Origin: Flavobacteriales bacterium
GTDB lineage: Bacteria > Bacteroidota > Bacteroidia > Flavobacteriales_D > Parvicellaceae
DNA: 8,945 nt
Assembly (NCBI GenBank): GCA_015488785.1
Contig: WFNC01000306.1
Span: 1 to 8,945, forward strand
Direction: 5' to 3'
Shown here in pieces: positions 1-5,576 of the stretch. Below the pieces are notes generated by a model that saw nothing but the letters and a program-made list of their open reading frames with translations, had not been told where the DNA came from and did not search any database. Position 1 is the first letter of the stretch. Every line of letters begins with the position of its first letter. Both the position numbers and the translations under genes were made by a program.

Positions 1-85
1 CGATGTGATTTAAGGCAATAATATAAATAAAAAACTTATATTCTATTGATTTTCGAGTGTAGAGTCAATAATCTACTTCATTCAA

Positions 86-766
86 CTAAACAAACAATTC
101 TATTTTTAAGCTTCCTGCATTTTTAACTTGCAACAAACTATTTTCAAAATTTTGCTTTCTAAAGCGTTCTCCTGTTTTGGTATCTACAAAAAAACTGATT
201 GCCTCTCTTAGGGAATGCGACTTAAAGCCTAGTTTAAGAAACCCTTTGCCCGTTCCCCAATCTTTATCTATGTATGTCATAATTTGATTGGGCATAAATT
301 CTCTGATGTAAAACTTTAATAGCTTATCTAATCCTCCTATGATTGTAATTCCGTTTTTGGAACAAAAGCGGATTAGCTAGGTAGAACGACCTACGTCTAG
401 ATTTTTTTGAGATGAGAATGTAGCTACTGCGACTAATTCATTTTCTAAGAACAAACCTAACTGATATTTCCCCTTTGTGGTTCCGTATATATGATTGGCT
501 TTTAAGAATGCATCACTTTCTTTTTTAATTATTCTTTTTACTTTTGTTTTACGAGCGAAAATACGTTCATTTTGACCAAGGATAGCACTCACTTTACTTA
601 TAACTATTTCAGGATTTTTAATCCACCAATCTTCATAAACAACAAATTGTTTGGTTGCTTTATCAGGATAGTTAGAATAGACAAAAAAAGGAATTTTGTT
701 TTCTAAATTTTGCTCTTCAGGAAACCGATCTTTCAGTACGCTGTAAAATTCTTGTTTTGAATTCAT
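86..766 (-). pseudogene. Hypothetical GNAT-like/phage-type protein gene broken by one in-frame TAG
   Basis: Two minus-strand open segments (766 down to 380, and 376 down to 86) lie in exactly the same frame, separated only by a TAG codon at 377-379. Joined, they give 227 codons with the stop at codon 130. The protein sense continues across the stop: LGLFLENELVAVATF, then the stop, then LIRFCSKNG, GGLDKLLKFYI, YIDKDWG (codons 165-171) and GFLKLGF (175-181). This order resembles a hypothetical protein group of Bacteroidetes and phages that I recall from memory. The final LKLGF and the strand pattern hint at an acetyltransferase-like (GNAT) fold, which is inference only. The stop could have arisen from GAG (Glu) by one substitution. 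ATG at 766 is preferred over a TTG one codon earlier. An internal ATG at 295 could start a 69-residue C-terminal fragment. The gene lies 32 bp downstream of the lipoprotein gene and may share its transcript. A sequencing error or stop-codon readthrough cannot be excluded. Confidence 0.75.
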
Positions 767-798
767 CAATTTTAATCTTTATTCCAATTCAATTGATC

Positions 799-1215
799 TT
801 AATTTTCACAAGAATCACTTCCATTGTATCTAACTTTTACAGATGTTTTTAATATTTCTTCTGATTTTGAAATAAATAATAATCTATTTTTATTTGATAG
901 TTCTTCAATATTTATACAATAATCAATTTCTCCTTCTCTACCCCAACTTTTTTGATGAACTTCTAAATTTGAATATTCTTTAGCTAAAAATTGATCGTAT
1001 TCTTTTTTAACAACGTGATCAATTCCGTTGCCAGGGCTATAAAAAGAAACGACAAATCGCTTTTTACCTTTTTCTGTCAATTCTTCTAGCGCTTCTTCTT
1101 TTTCTACCACTCGTTTATTTTCAACTCCTTTTTCCGCAGTTTTTGCTGCTCCTTTTTTATTGTTGCAACTCAAAACAAGTGTTATTGTCGCTAATATTAG
1201 TATTATTTTTTTCAT
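799..1215 (-). CDS. Small hypothetical lipoprotein (138 aa)
   Basis: The N-terminus is a lipoprotein signal: two lysines, a hydrophobic stretch (residues 4-16), then the lipobox LVLSC with the lipidated cysteine at 17. The mature part opens with a charged Lys/Glu-rich linker (about residues 18-52), which looks disordered. A compact domain of about 85 residues follows (from RFVVSFYSPGNG) and ends with the second of two further cysteines, one in DYCINIEEL and one in DSCEN, which could pair if the protein faces the periplasm or the outside. I recognise no family. It is expected to be anchored in the inner or outer membrane, as inferred from the signal type. It starts at ATG 1215, only 32 bp downstream of the exonuclease gene, and the broken gene follows 32 bp after its stop, so the three may form one transcript. 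Nothing visible links its job to DNA repair. Confidence 0.8.
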   Translation of the reverse strand: MKKIILILATITLVLSCNNKKGAAKTAEKGVENKRVVEKEEALEELTEKGKKRFVVSFYSPGNGIDHVVKKEYDQFLAKEYSNLEVHQKSWGREGEIDYCINIEELSNKNRLLFISKSEEILKTSVKVRYNGSDSCEN

Positions 1216-1247
1216 TCTATTTTTTGATTAGAAACAAGCTAAAAGCT

Positions 1248-2012
1248 CTATTTCAATTTTATCCCAACAGGGCAATGATCTGAACCAAAAACGTCATTTA
1301 AAATAAAAGCATCTTCTGTTTTGTCTATCAATTTGTCGCTGACTAAAAAATAATCTAATCGCCAACCGATATTTCGGTCTCGTGCTTTCATTCGATAACT
1401 CCACCAAGAATATTTAATTTCTGAGGGATAAAAATGACGAAAAGAATCGGTGTAACCTGCTTTTAGAAAATTATCCATTCCTCCTATTTCTTCTTCGGTA
1501 TATCCTGCGGACTTATTAAAGTTTGCTTTTGGATTTTTTAAATCAATTGGTTGATGTGCAACATTTAAATCTCCGCAGAGAATTACTGGTTTTTTCTTTT
1601 CCAAGGCTTGCATGTGCTTCAACAAATCGGCATCCCAAATTTGGCGATACGGCAAACGTGTTAATCCTCCTTTACTATTGGGAACGTAAGCGGTCAATAA
1701 ATAATAATCTTCGAATTCGGCTGTAATAACTCGTCCTTCGGTGTCGTGTTCTTCTTTGCCCAATCCTTTGGTTACTGACAATGGTTTTTTCTTCGATAGA
1801 ATTGCGGTTCCGCTGTATCCTTTTTTTATGGCACTGTAAGTTTCGATATGATAACCTTCTAATCCGTCTAAGGCTTCAAGTGTTTGATCGTCTTGTGCTT
1901 TGGTTTCCTGAAAACAGATGACATCGGCATCTAGTTGATGAATGATATCTACCAAGCCTTTTTTGGCTACGGCTCTTACTCCGTTTAAATTCCAGGATAT
2001 TAATTTTTCCAT
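1248..2012 (-). CDS. xth: Exodeoxyribonuclease III / AP endonuclease (ExoA/APE1-type)
   Basis: This Mg-dependent cytoplasmic enzyme of base-excision repair cuts DNA 5' to abasic sites and has 3'-5' exonuclease and 3'-phosphatase activity in the family. All catalytic motifs of the endonuclease/exonuclease/phosphatase fold are present in order: WNLNG (Asn8), FQETKA (Glu36, metal), YVPNS (Tyr109), GDLNVAH (Asp148, Asn150), GWRLDYFL (Asp220) and the terminal GSDHCP (Asp245, His246). The blocks ISWNLNG and GWRLDYFLVS are closer to the ExoA/APE1 branch than to E. coli ExoIII. At 254 residues it is full length for the family. The start is ATG 2012, and the upstream sequence is A-rich without a clear Shine-Dalgarno, which is usual in Bacteroidetes. 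It heads a close minus-strand group with the lipoprotein gene (32-bp gap). The repeat-filled gap to acs suggests it is transcribed separately from acs. The symbol is by family; exoA is an equally good name. Confidence 0.96.
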   Translation of the reverse strand: MEKLISWNLNGVRAVAKKGLVDIIHQLDADVICFQETKAQDDQTLEALDGLEGYHIETYSAIKKGYSGTAILSKKKPLSVTKGLGKEEHDTEGRVITAEFEDYYLLTAYVPNSKGGLTRLPYRQIWDADLLKHMQALEKKKPVILCGDLNVAHQPIDLKNPKANFNKSAGYTEEEIGGMDNFLKAGYTDSFRHFYPSEIKYSWWSYRMKARDRNIGWRLDYFLVSDKLIDKTEDAFILNDVFGSDHCPVGIKLK

Positions 2013-2020
2013 TCTTTTTA

Positions 2021-2166
2021 TTTTAGATTAATTTGATGCTTTTTTTGCCACGAATACACGAATCTCTTCTTTTGTGAGTGAACACCGATTAAATTATGAT
2101 AAGTGACTAATTATTTTTTCTTTTAGGTTAATTTGATACTTTTTTTTGCCACGAATACACGAATCT
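2021..2166. repeat. Two direct copies of a ~45-bp intergenic repeat
   Basis: Copy 1 spans 2021-2065 and copy 2 spans 2121-2166. Their starts are exactly 100 bp apart. They differ by two substitutions and one extra T in the T-run. Each holds the core TTGCCACGAATACACGAATC preceded by TTAATTTGAT. A shorter piece of the same core (CACGAATACACA) recurs at 4420-4431, upstream of acs. I recall similar CACGAATNCACGAAT sequences as common intergenic repeats in Flavobacterium genomes; that is memory, not a search. No function is evident. Confidence 0.85.
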
Positions 2167-2170
2167 TTTT

Positions 2171-2315
2171 GCGTTAGGGATAGAAGTGCTAGCTTTTTGT
2201 TTGTGAAGCCTAGTTCACTTGGCTAAAAAGAGCGATTTTATGAGCTCCTTTTTGGCTTAGTGAAACTGGTTTTACAAGCAAAAACTAGAAGCGGATAGCC
2301 CGTTTAAACGCCCAA
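2171..2315. repeat. Intergenic repeat element A with a long imperfect hairpin
   Basis: The element opens with CGTTAGGGATAG (from 2172) and closes with GGATAGCCCGTTTAAACG (from 2293), so GGATAG occurs directly repeated on both sides. Between them lies a long foldback: the arm at 2187-2233 pairs with 2244-2290 around a ten-base loop, with a few bulges and G-T pairs. The outer 23 bp (2293-2315) are repeated in inverted orientation at 4337-4359 with one mismatch. No ORF or transposase is inside. It lies downstream of acs and may help terminate that transcript, but the arrangement looks more like a dispersed non-coding element. Confidence 0.8.
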
Positions 2316-2336
2316 AAACTTATCTTAAAAAAGTTT
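2316..2336 (-). terminator. Possible weak terminator of acs
   Basis: Just after the acs stop, the minus strand carries AAACTT, a nine-base spacer and AAGTTT, followed by two more T. The stem is only 6 bp and AT-rich, so on its own it is weak. The much larger hairpin of element A immediately downstream could take over the role. Confidence 0.25.
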
Positions 2337-2348
2337 ATTCGCTTACTT

Positions 2349-4256
2349 TTAAAGTACTTCTTTCATTATTTCTTCTACTATTTCTGGATTTAGTAAGGTT
2401 GATGTGTCTCCTAAATTACTCGTATCATTACTTGCTATTTTACGAAGTATTCTACGCATTATTTTTCCTGAACGTGTTTTGGGTAAGCCTGAAGTAAACT
2501 GAATTTTGTCTAATTTTGCGATTGGACCAATGTGCTCTGTTATAATTTGATTAATTTCTTTTCTTAAATTATTCTGATCTCTTCCTTCTCCTGTTTCTTT
2601 AAGAATAACGTAACCATACAAGGCATTTCCTTTTATATCGTGAGGAAATCCAACGATTGCCGATTCTGCCACTGCTGGATGTTCATTTACCGCATCTTCG
2701 ATTGGAGCGGTTCCTAAATTGTGCCCCGAAACAATGATGACATCATCGACTCTACCTGTGATTCTGTAATAACCGACTTCGTCTCTCAAAGCTCCATCGC
2801 CTGTAAAATATTTTCCTTCGTAAGCCGAAAAATAAGTTTCTTTGTAGCGTTTGTGATTTCCCCAAATAGTTCGAGCCATGGAAGGCCAAGGGAATTTGAT
2901 ACACAATCTTCCATCGACTTGGTTGCCTTCTATTTCTTTACCTTCTTCGTCCATCAAAGCGGGTTGAATTCCGGGCATTGGCAAAGTGGCGTAGGTCGGT
3001 TTGGTTGGAGTAGAAAATGGAATTGGAGAAATCATAATCGCCCCTGTTTCCGTTTGCCACCAGGTATCTACAATTGGGCTTTTCTTTTTTCCTACATTAT
3101 CGTTGTACCAGTGCCATGCTTCTTCATTTATAGGTTCACCTACCGATCCTAAAACTTTTAATGACGATAAATCATACTTTTCTACGTAGTCTAATTTTTC
3201 TTTTGCCAACGCTCTTATGGCAGTTGGAGCGGTGTAAAACTGATTGACTTTATGTTTTTCTACAATTTCCCAAAATCGCCCAAAATCGGGATAACTCGGT
3301 ACGCCTTCGAACATTACTGTGGTTGCTCCGTTTGCCAACGGACCATAAACGATGTAAGAATGACCTGTAATCCAACCGATGTCGGCTGTACACCAAAATA
3401 CGTCGTCGTTTCTATATTGAAATACGTTTTTGAAAGTGTAAGCGGTATTGACCATATAACCAGCCGTAGAATGCACCATTCCTTTAGGCATTCCTGTAGA
3501 ACCAGAGGTATATAAAATAAACAAAGGATCTTCTGCGTCCATTGTTTCGGCTTCACATTTGTTTGATGCATTATCTAAAAGAGGTTGCAACCAATGGTCT
3601 CTTCCTGCTTCCATATTTATTTGACTTTCTATTCTTTTAACAACCAAGACCGAGCTAATTGAAGGGGTGTTTTCCAATGCTTCATCTACAATTCCTTTCA
3701 AATCGATGGTTTTGGCTCCTCTATACGACCCGTCTGAAGTGACTAAAACTTTGCATTCACTGTCGTTGATTCGCATTGCCAATGCAGACGAAGAAAACCC
3801 TGCAAAAACAACTGAATGTATTGCTCCTATACGAGCACATGCCAATAAAGAAATTGCCAATTCGGGAATCATAGGTAAGTAAATACAAACGCGATCTCCT
3901 TTTCCTACTCCTTGCGATTTTAGTACGTTTGCAAATGCATTTACACGTTCCGAAAGTTGATTGTACGATATATGTTCTGCTTCATCTTCTGGATTGTTGG
4001 GTTCGAAAAGTATGGCTGTTTTTTCTCCATTTGTCAACAAATGACGGTCAATACAGTTTTCGGTAATGTTTAATTTAGCCCCTTCAAACCAACGAACTTC
4101 TGGCTTCTCAAAATTCCAATCAAGGACTTTATCCCATTTCTTTCGCCAAACAAAATGTTCTTCTGCTACTTCTTCCCAAAATTTTTCGGGGTAACGAACT
4201 GATTTTCGATAAACATTAAAATATTCTTCCAATCCTTTTATGTGATAATTGCTCAT
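2349..4256 (-). CDS. acs: Acetyl-CoA synthetase (AMP-forming)
   Basis: The enzyme activates acetate to acetyl-AMP with ATP and transfers it to CoA, which lets the cell use acetate; it is cytoplasmic. Adenylate-forming motifs appear in order: the P-loop YTSGSTGMPKG (residues 249-259), GEP (373-375), DTWWQTETG (397-405), YFTGDG (TGD at 485-487), ITGRVDDVIIVSGH (hinge and A8 region) and PKTRSGKIMRR, whose Lys598 is the conserved catalytic lysine that is reversibly acetylated in characterised Acs proteins. Trp400 in WWQTE is the residue that in known enzymes narrows the acyl pocket to acetate, supporting acetate over longer acids. The length is 635 residues, near the usual ~650. ATG 4256 (MSNYHIKGLEEYF) is chosen. 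The frame stays open to an ATG at 4403, but those 49 extra codons run through an intergenic repeat and look nothing like Acs. The gene stands alone, flanked by repeats on both sides. Confidence 0.97.
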   Translation of the reverse strand: MSNYHIKGLEEYFNVYRKSVRYPEKFWEEVAEEHFVWRKKWDKVLDWNFEKPEVRWFEGAKLNITENCIDRHLLTNGEKTAILFEPNNPEDEAEHISYNQLSERVNAFANVLKSQGVGKGDRVCIYLPMIPELAISLLACARIGAIHSVVFAGFSSSALAMRINDSECKVLVTSDGSYRGAKTIDLKGIVDEALENTPSISSVLVVKRIESQINMEAGRDHWLQPLLDNASNKCEAETMDAEDPLFILYTSGSTGMPKGMVHSTAGYMVNTAYTFKNVFQYRNDDVFWCTADIGWITGHSYIVYGPLANGATTVMFEGVPSYPDFGRFWEIVEKHKVNQFYTAPTAIRALAKEKLDYVEKYDLSSLKVLGSVGEPINEEAWHWYNDNVGKKKSPIVDTWWQTETGAIMISPIPFSTPTKPTYATLPMPGIQPALMDEEGKEIEGNQVDGRLCIKFPWPSMARTIWGNHKRYKETYFSAYEGKYFTGDGALRDEVGYYRITGRVDDVIIVSGHNLGTAPIEDAVNEHPAVAESAIVGFPHDIKGNALYGYVILKETGEGRDQNNLRKEINQIITEHIGPIAKLDKIQFTSGLPKTRSGKIMRRILRKIASNDTSNLGDTSTLLNPEIVEEIMKEVL

Positions 4257-4283
4257 TGTTTGTGTGTTTCTTTTTAGTAGCTC

Positions 4284-4291
4284 TAAATATA
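4284..4291 (-). promoter_or_regulatory. Possible -7 element of the acs promoter
   Basis: The minus strand reads TATATTTA, one mismatch from the Bacteroidetes -7 consensus TAnnTTTG, about 28 bp upstream of the acs ATG. No convincing TTG -33 box is visible at the normal distance, so this is only a weak candidate. Confidence 0.2.
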
Positions 4292-4336
4292 CAAAAACAT
4301 TCGAAACTTTTAGTTTTTGACTTTGATAATTATTTC

Positions 4337-4392
4337 TTGGGCGTTTAAACGGACTATCCTCTATCTCTTTTCTGTAAAAAAACAGAAAAAGA
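4337..4392. repeat. Intergenic repeat element B, inverted relative to element A
   Basis: Bases 4337-4359 are the reverse complement of 2293-2315 with 22 of 23 matches, including the palindromic core CGTTTAAACG. Next to it is a shorter hairpin: TCTTTTCTGT against ACAGAAAAAGA (4366-4392, one bulge, six-base A loop). It therefore has the same layout as element A (outer box plus hairpin) with a different, smaller stem. It lies upstream of acs, inside the falsely open extension of that frame. Confidence 0.75.
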
Positions 4393-4398
4393 TGCCGT

Positions 4399-4466
4399 TT
4401 CAACTGAGCGAATCGACTTCACGAATACACATTTACCACATAAAATTGAATGAGTAATCCCTAACG
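4399..4466. other. Mosaic of short repeat fragments upstream of acs
   Basis: Three pieces that occur elsewhere in the window lie side by side. TTCAACTGAGCGAATCGACT (from 4399) resembles 5357-5380. CACGAATACACA (4420-4431) is the core of the tandem repeat at 2021-2166. ATCCCTAACG (4457-4466) is the exact reverse complement of 2172-2181, the outer end of element A. No gene is visible here. Confidence 0.6.
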
Positions 4467-4483
4467 AAAAATGGAGCTCTTAC

Positions 4484-4499
4484 TACTTGAATTCAAGTA
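4484..4499. repeat. 16-bp perfect palindrome
   Basis: TACTTGAATTCAAGTA is self-complementary over its whole length with no spacer. It lies about 105 bp downstream of the higA stop and 228 bp upstream of the acs start. It could be a protein-binding site or chance in AT-rich DNA; nothing places it relative to a promoter. Confidence 0.5.
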
Positions 4500-4578
4500 T
4501 TATAAAGAAAATTTTGTGTTTTAAAATCTAAAAAAATACTAAAGCAGCGATACTACTGATTTTGAGTCCCCTCTTAAA

Positions 4579-4598
4579 TATAGCTATTGTTGGCTATA
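4579..4598 (-). terminator. Possible weak terminator after higA
   Basis: TATAGC and GCTATA form a 6-bp stem with an eight-base loop only 6 bp after the higA stop. On the minus strand it is followed by TTTAAG rather than a real T-run, so termination here would be inefficient. Confidence 0.3.
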
Positions 4599-4604
4599 AT
4601 CTTT

Positions 4605-4970
4605 TTATTTTACAGCATATTCCTGAACTAATACCTCTGTTGGAATATGAAGAGTAAAACTAATTTTTCTTATCATTTCCAAAGTCAGTTTTCGCTTTTT
4701 ATTCAGAATCTCACTTACTCGGCTTTTAAAACCTACAACTTCAGCAAGGTCTTTCTGTTTCATTCCCATTTGTTCCATTCTAAATTTAATCGCTTCAATT
4801 GGGTCAGGCATTCCGATTGAAAAGTTTTTACTTTCATAAGTATCGATTAAGATTGATAAAATTTCAAGTTCGTCTCCTTTATTAGTTCCTTTTTTTGCAT
4901 CAAAAATCAATTCAAGTCTCTTAAGTGCTTGTTGATAATCTTTCTCTGTATTTATAGGTTTTATTTCCAT
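4605..4970 (-). CDS. higA: HigA-type antitoxin (XRE helix-turn-helix)
   Basis: This is the likely antitoxin and autorepressor of the pair with the gene just upstream. The N-terminal half (residues 1-55) is helical and has the look of HigA proteins that carry an extra N-terminal region. The C-terminal half holds the Cro/C1-type helix-turn-helix: IEAIKFRMEQMGMKQKDLAE (residues 58-77), then VGFKSRVSEILNKKRKLT with the recognition helix around 81-91. At 121 residues it fits the longer HigA subfamily in which the DNA-binding domain lies near the C-terminus. It starts at ATG 4970, three bases after the toxin stop, so the two genes are surely co-transcribed and probably translationally coupled. In known HigBA systems the antitoxin binds the toxin and represses the shared promoter; the palindrome upstream of the toxin gene is a candidate site. 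The function is inferred from family and gene order. Confidence 0.9.
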   Translation of the reverse strand: MEIKPINTEKDYQQALKRLELIFDAKKGTNKGDELEILSILIDTYESKNFSIGMPDPIEAIKFRMEQMGMKQKDLAEVVGFKSRVSEILNKKRKLTLEMIRKISFTLHIPTEVLVQEYAVK

Positions 4971-4973
4971 AAT

Positions 4974-5267
4974 TTATAATTCGTTTGCTTTAATTTTATC
5001 ATATTCTGCGTGAGTTCCGATAAAAAGTATCCAAGATATTTGAAATTCAAAATTCATTTTAACAATCAACCTATATTTATTGCCTTTAATATTAAAAACT
5101 ATTTTATTACCTTTCAAAATACTGGCACTTGGGTACTCTATCTTTAATTCGTTGATATTTTTCCAAGATGCTTTTTCGGTTTCACGATACCATGCTTTTA
5201 ATTGTTCCTCACTATCTTCGTGTTTTTTCCAAAATTCTCGTAGTGTCCGTCTTGATATTACTCTCAC
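4974..5267 (-). CDS. higB: HigB-type toxin (RelE-like mRNA interferase)
   Basis: HigB toxins are small RelE-fold ribonucleases that cut mRNA at the ribosome and are held inactive by HigA. This 97-residue protein has the HigB signature order: an N-terminal RRTLREFWKKH, the middle LKAWYRETEKASW, a basic GNKYRLIVKMNF (residues 62-73) and the C-terminal WILFIGTHAEYDKI (79-92). The toxin-first order is typical of higBA. The start codon is GTG at 5267, because MRVISRRTLREFW matches how HigB proteins begin. An ATG two bases upstream (5269) is out of frame and runs straight into TGA. The weak start may keep toxin synthesis low. A TAnnTTTG box and a palindrome lie directly upstream. The protein looks intact, with no truncation or missing conserved part that I can see. 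The exact catalytic residues cannot be assigned from sequence alone. Confidence 0.92.
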   Translation of the reverse strand: MRVISRRTLREFWKKHEDSEEQLKAWYRETEKASWKNINELKIEYPSASILKGNKIVFNIKGNKYRLIVKMNFEFQISWILFIGTHAEYDKIKANEL

Positions 5268-5271
5268 ATTT

Positions 5272-5286
5272 TATTATTTAATAATA
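5272..5286. promoter_or_regulatory. Palindrome in the higBA leader, candidate HigA operator
   Basis: TATTATTTAATAATA is a perfect inverted repeat with 7-bp arms and one central base. It lies between the candidate -7 box (5287-5294) and the higB GTG, overlapping the expected transcription start, which is where an autorepressor would bind. It is AT-only, so chance is possible. Confidence 0.45.
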
Positions 5287-5294
5287 CAAAGATA
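5287..5294 (-). promoter_or_regulatory. Candidate -7 promoter element of higBA
   Basis: The minus strand reads TATCTTTG, a full match to the Bacteroidetes consensus TAnnTTTG, 19 bp upstream of the GTG start. A TTG at 5307-5309 is present but only 12 bases away, closer than the usual -33 spacing, so the upstream box is uncertain. Confidence 0.45.
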
Positions 5295-5576
5295 ATAAAA
5301 AGTTCCCAATTCGGTAAGTTTTTATTTTTTTTATTGTTGCTAACTTTTGAGAACCATTCAACTAAGCGATGCGCCTTCACAAACTCTTATTAATGAATAA
5401 GAAAAACTAAATTTTAGATTCATACCAACCTAAGTTTGCAATTAAATTATGAAATGCGCCAACTAAAAAAAATCTAATCTTTTAGTTAAAAATATTTTTA
5501 TTGTTTATTTTTTCACTAATTTAGTAGCAAGAAAAAGCTAAGCAATTTTTAGCTTTAAAATATTATTTATAAAGAT
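5295..5576. other. Divergent intergenic region between higBA and the DUF937-like gene
   Basis: No gene is visible. The region holds a repeat fragment at 5357-5386 resembling 4399-4427, a hairpin TCTTATT/AATAAGA at 5385-5402 with a tetraloop, a plus-strand TAAGTTTG at 5431-5438 (consensus-like but without a -33 box and 138 bp from the next start), and a second inverted repeat AACTAAAA/TTTTAGTT at 5461-5487. The promoter of the downstream gene should lie here but I cannot place it firmly. Confidence 0.5.
5534..5556 (+). promoter_or_regulatory. Hairpin in the 5' leader of the DUF937-like gene
   Basis: AAAGCTAA and TTAGCTTT form an 8-bp stem around a seven-base loop, ending 20 bp before the ATG. 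No T-run follows, so it is more likely a leader structure or mRNA-stability element than a terminator. Confidence 0.4.

Noticed and set aside
1..85. Possible feature at the left edge
   Set aside because: AT-rich sequence with no convincing hairpin, promoter or reading frame; nothing can be supported.
86..295. A separate intact 69-residue gene
   Set aside because: It continues the upstream frame exactly and lacks its own spacing or start signals; it is better read as the 3' part of the interrupted gene.
767..769. TTG as the start codon of the interrupted gene
   Set aside because: An ATG follows directly at 764-766 and is the simpler start; the choice changes one residue.
2021..2166. CRISPR-like repeat arrangement
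   Set aside because: Only two copies, 55 bp apart, with a T-run inside and no cas genes nearby; it fits an intergenic repeat instead.
2721..3515. Plus-strand open frames of 60-145 codons opposite acs
   Set aside because: They lie fully inside a clear acs gene on the other strand, resemble no family and have no initiation signals; they are shadows of acs codon use.
3314..3571. A minus-strand 85-codon frame inside acs
   Set aside because: It overlaps the conserved adenylation region in another frame and reads as nonsense.
2293..4359. acs as cargo of a transposon bounded by inverted repeats
   Set aside because: No transposase and no target-site duplication are visible, and acs looks like a normal core gene; the inverted boxes belong to larger hairpin elements.
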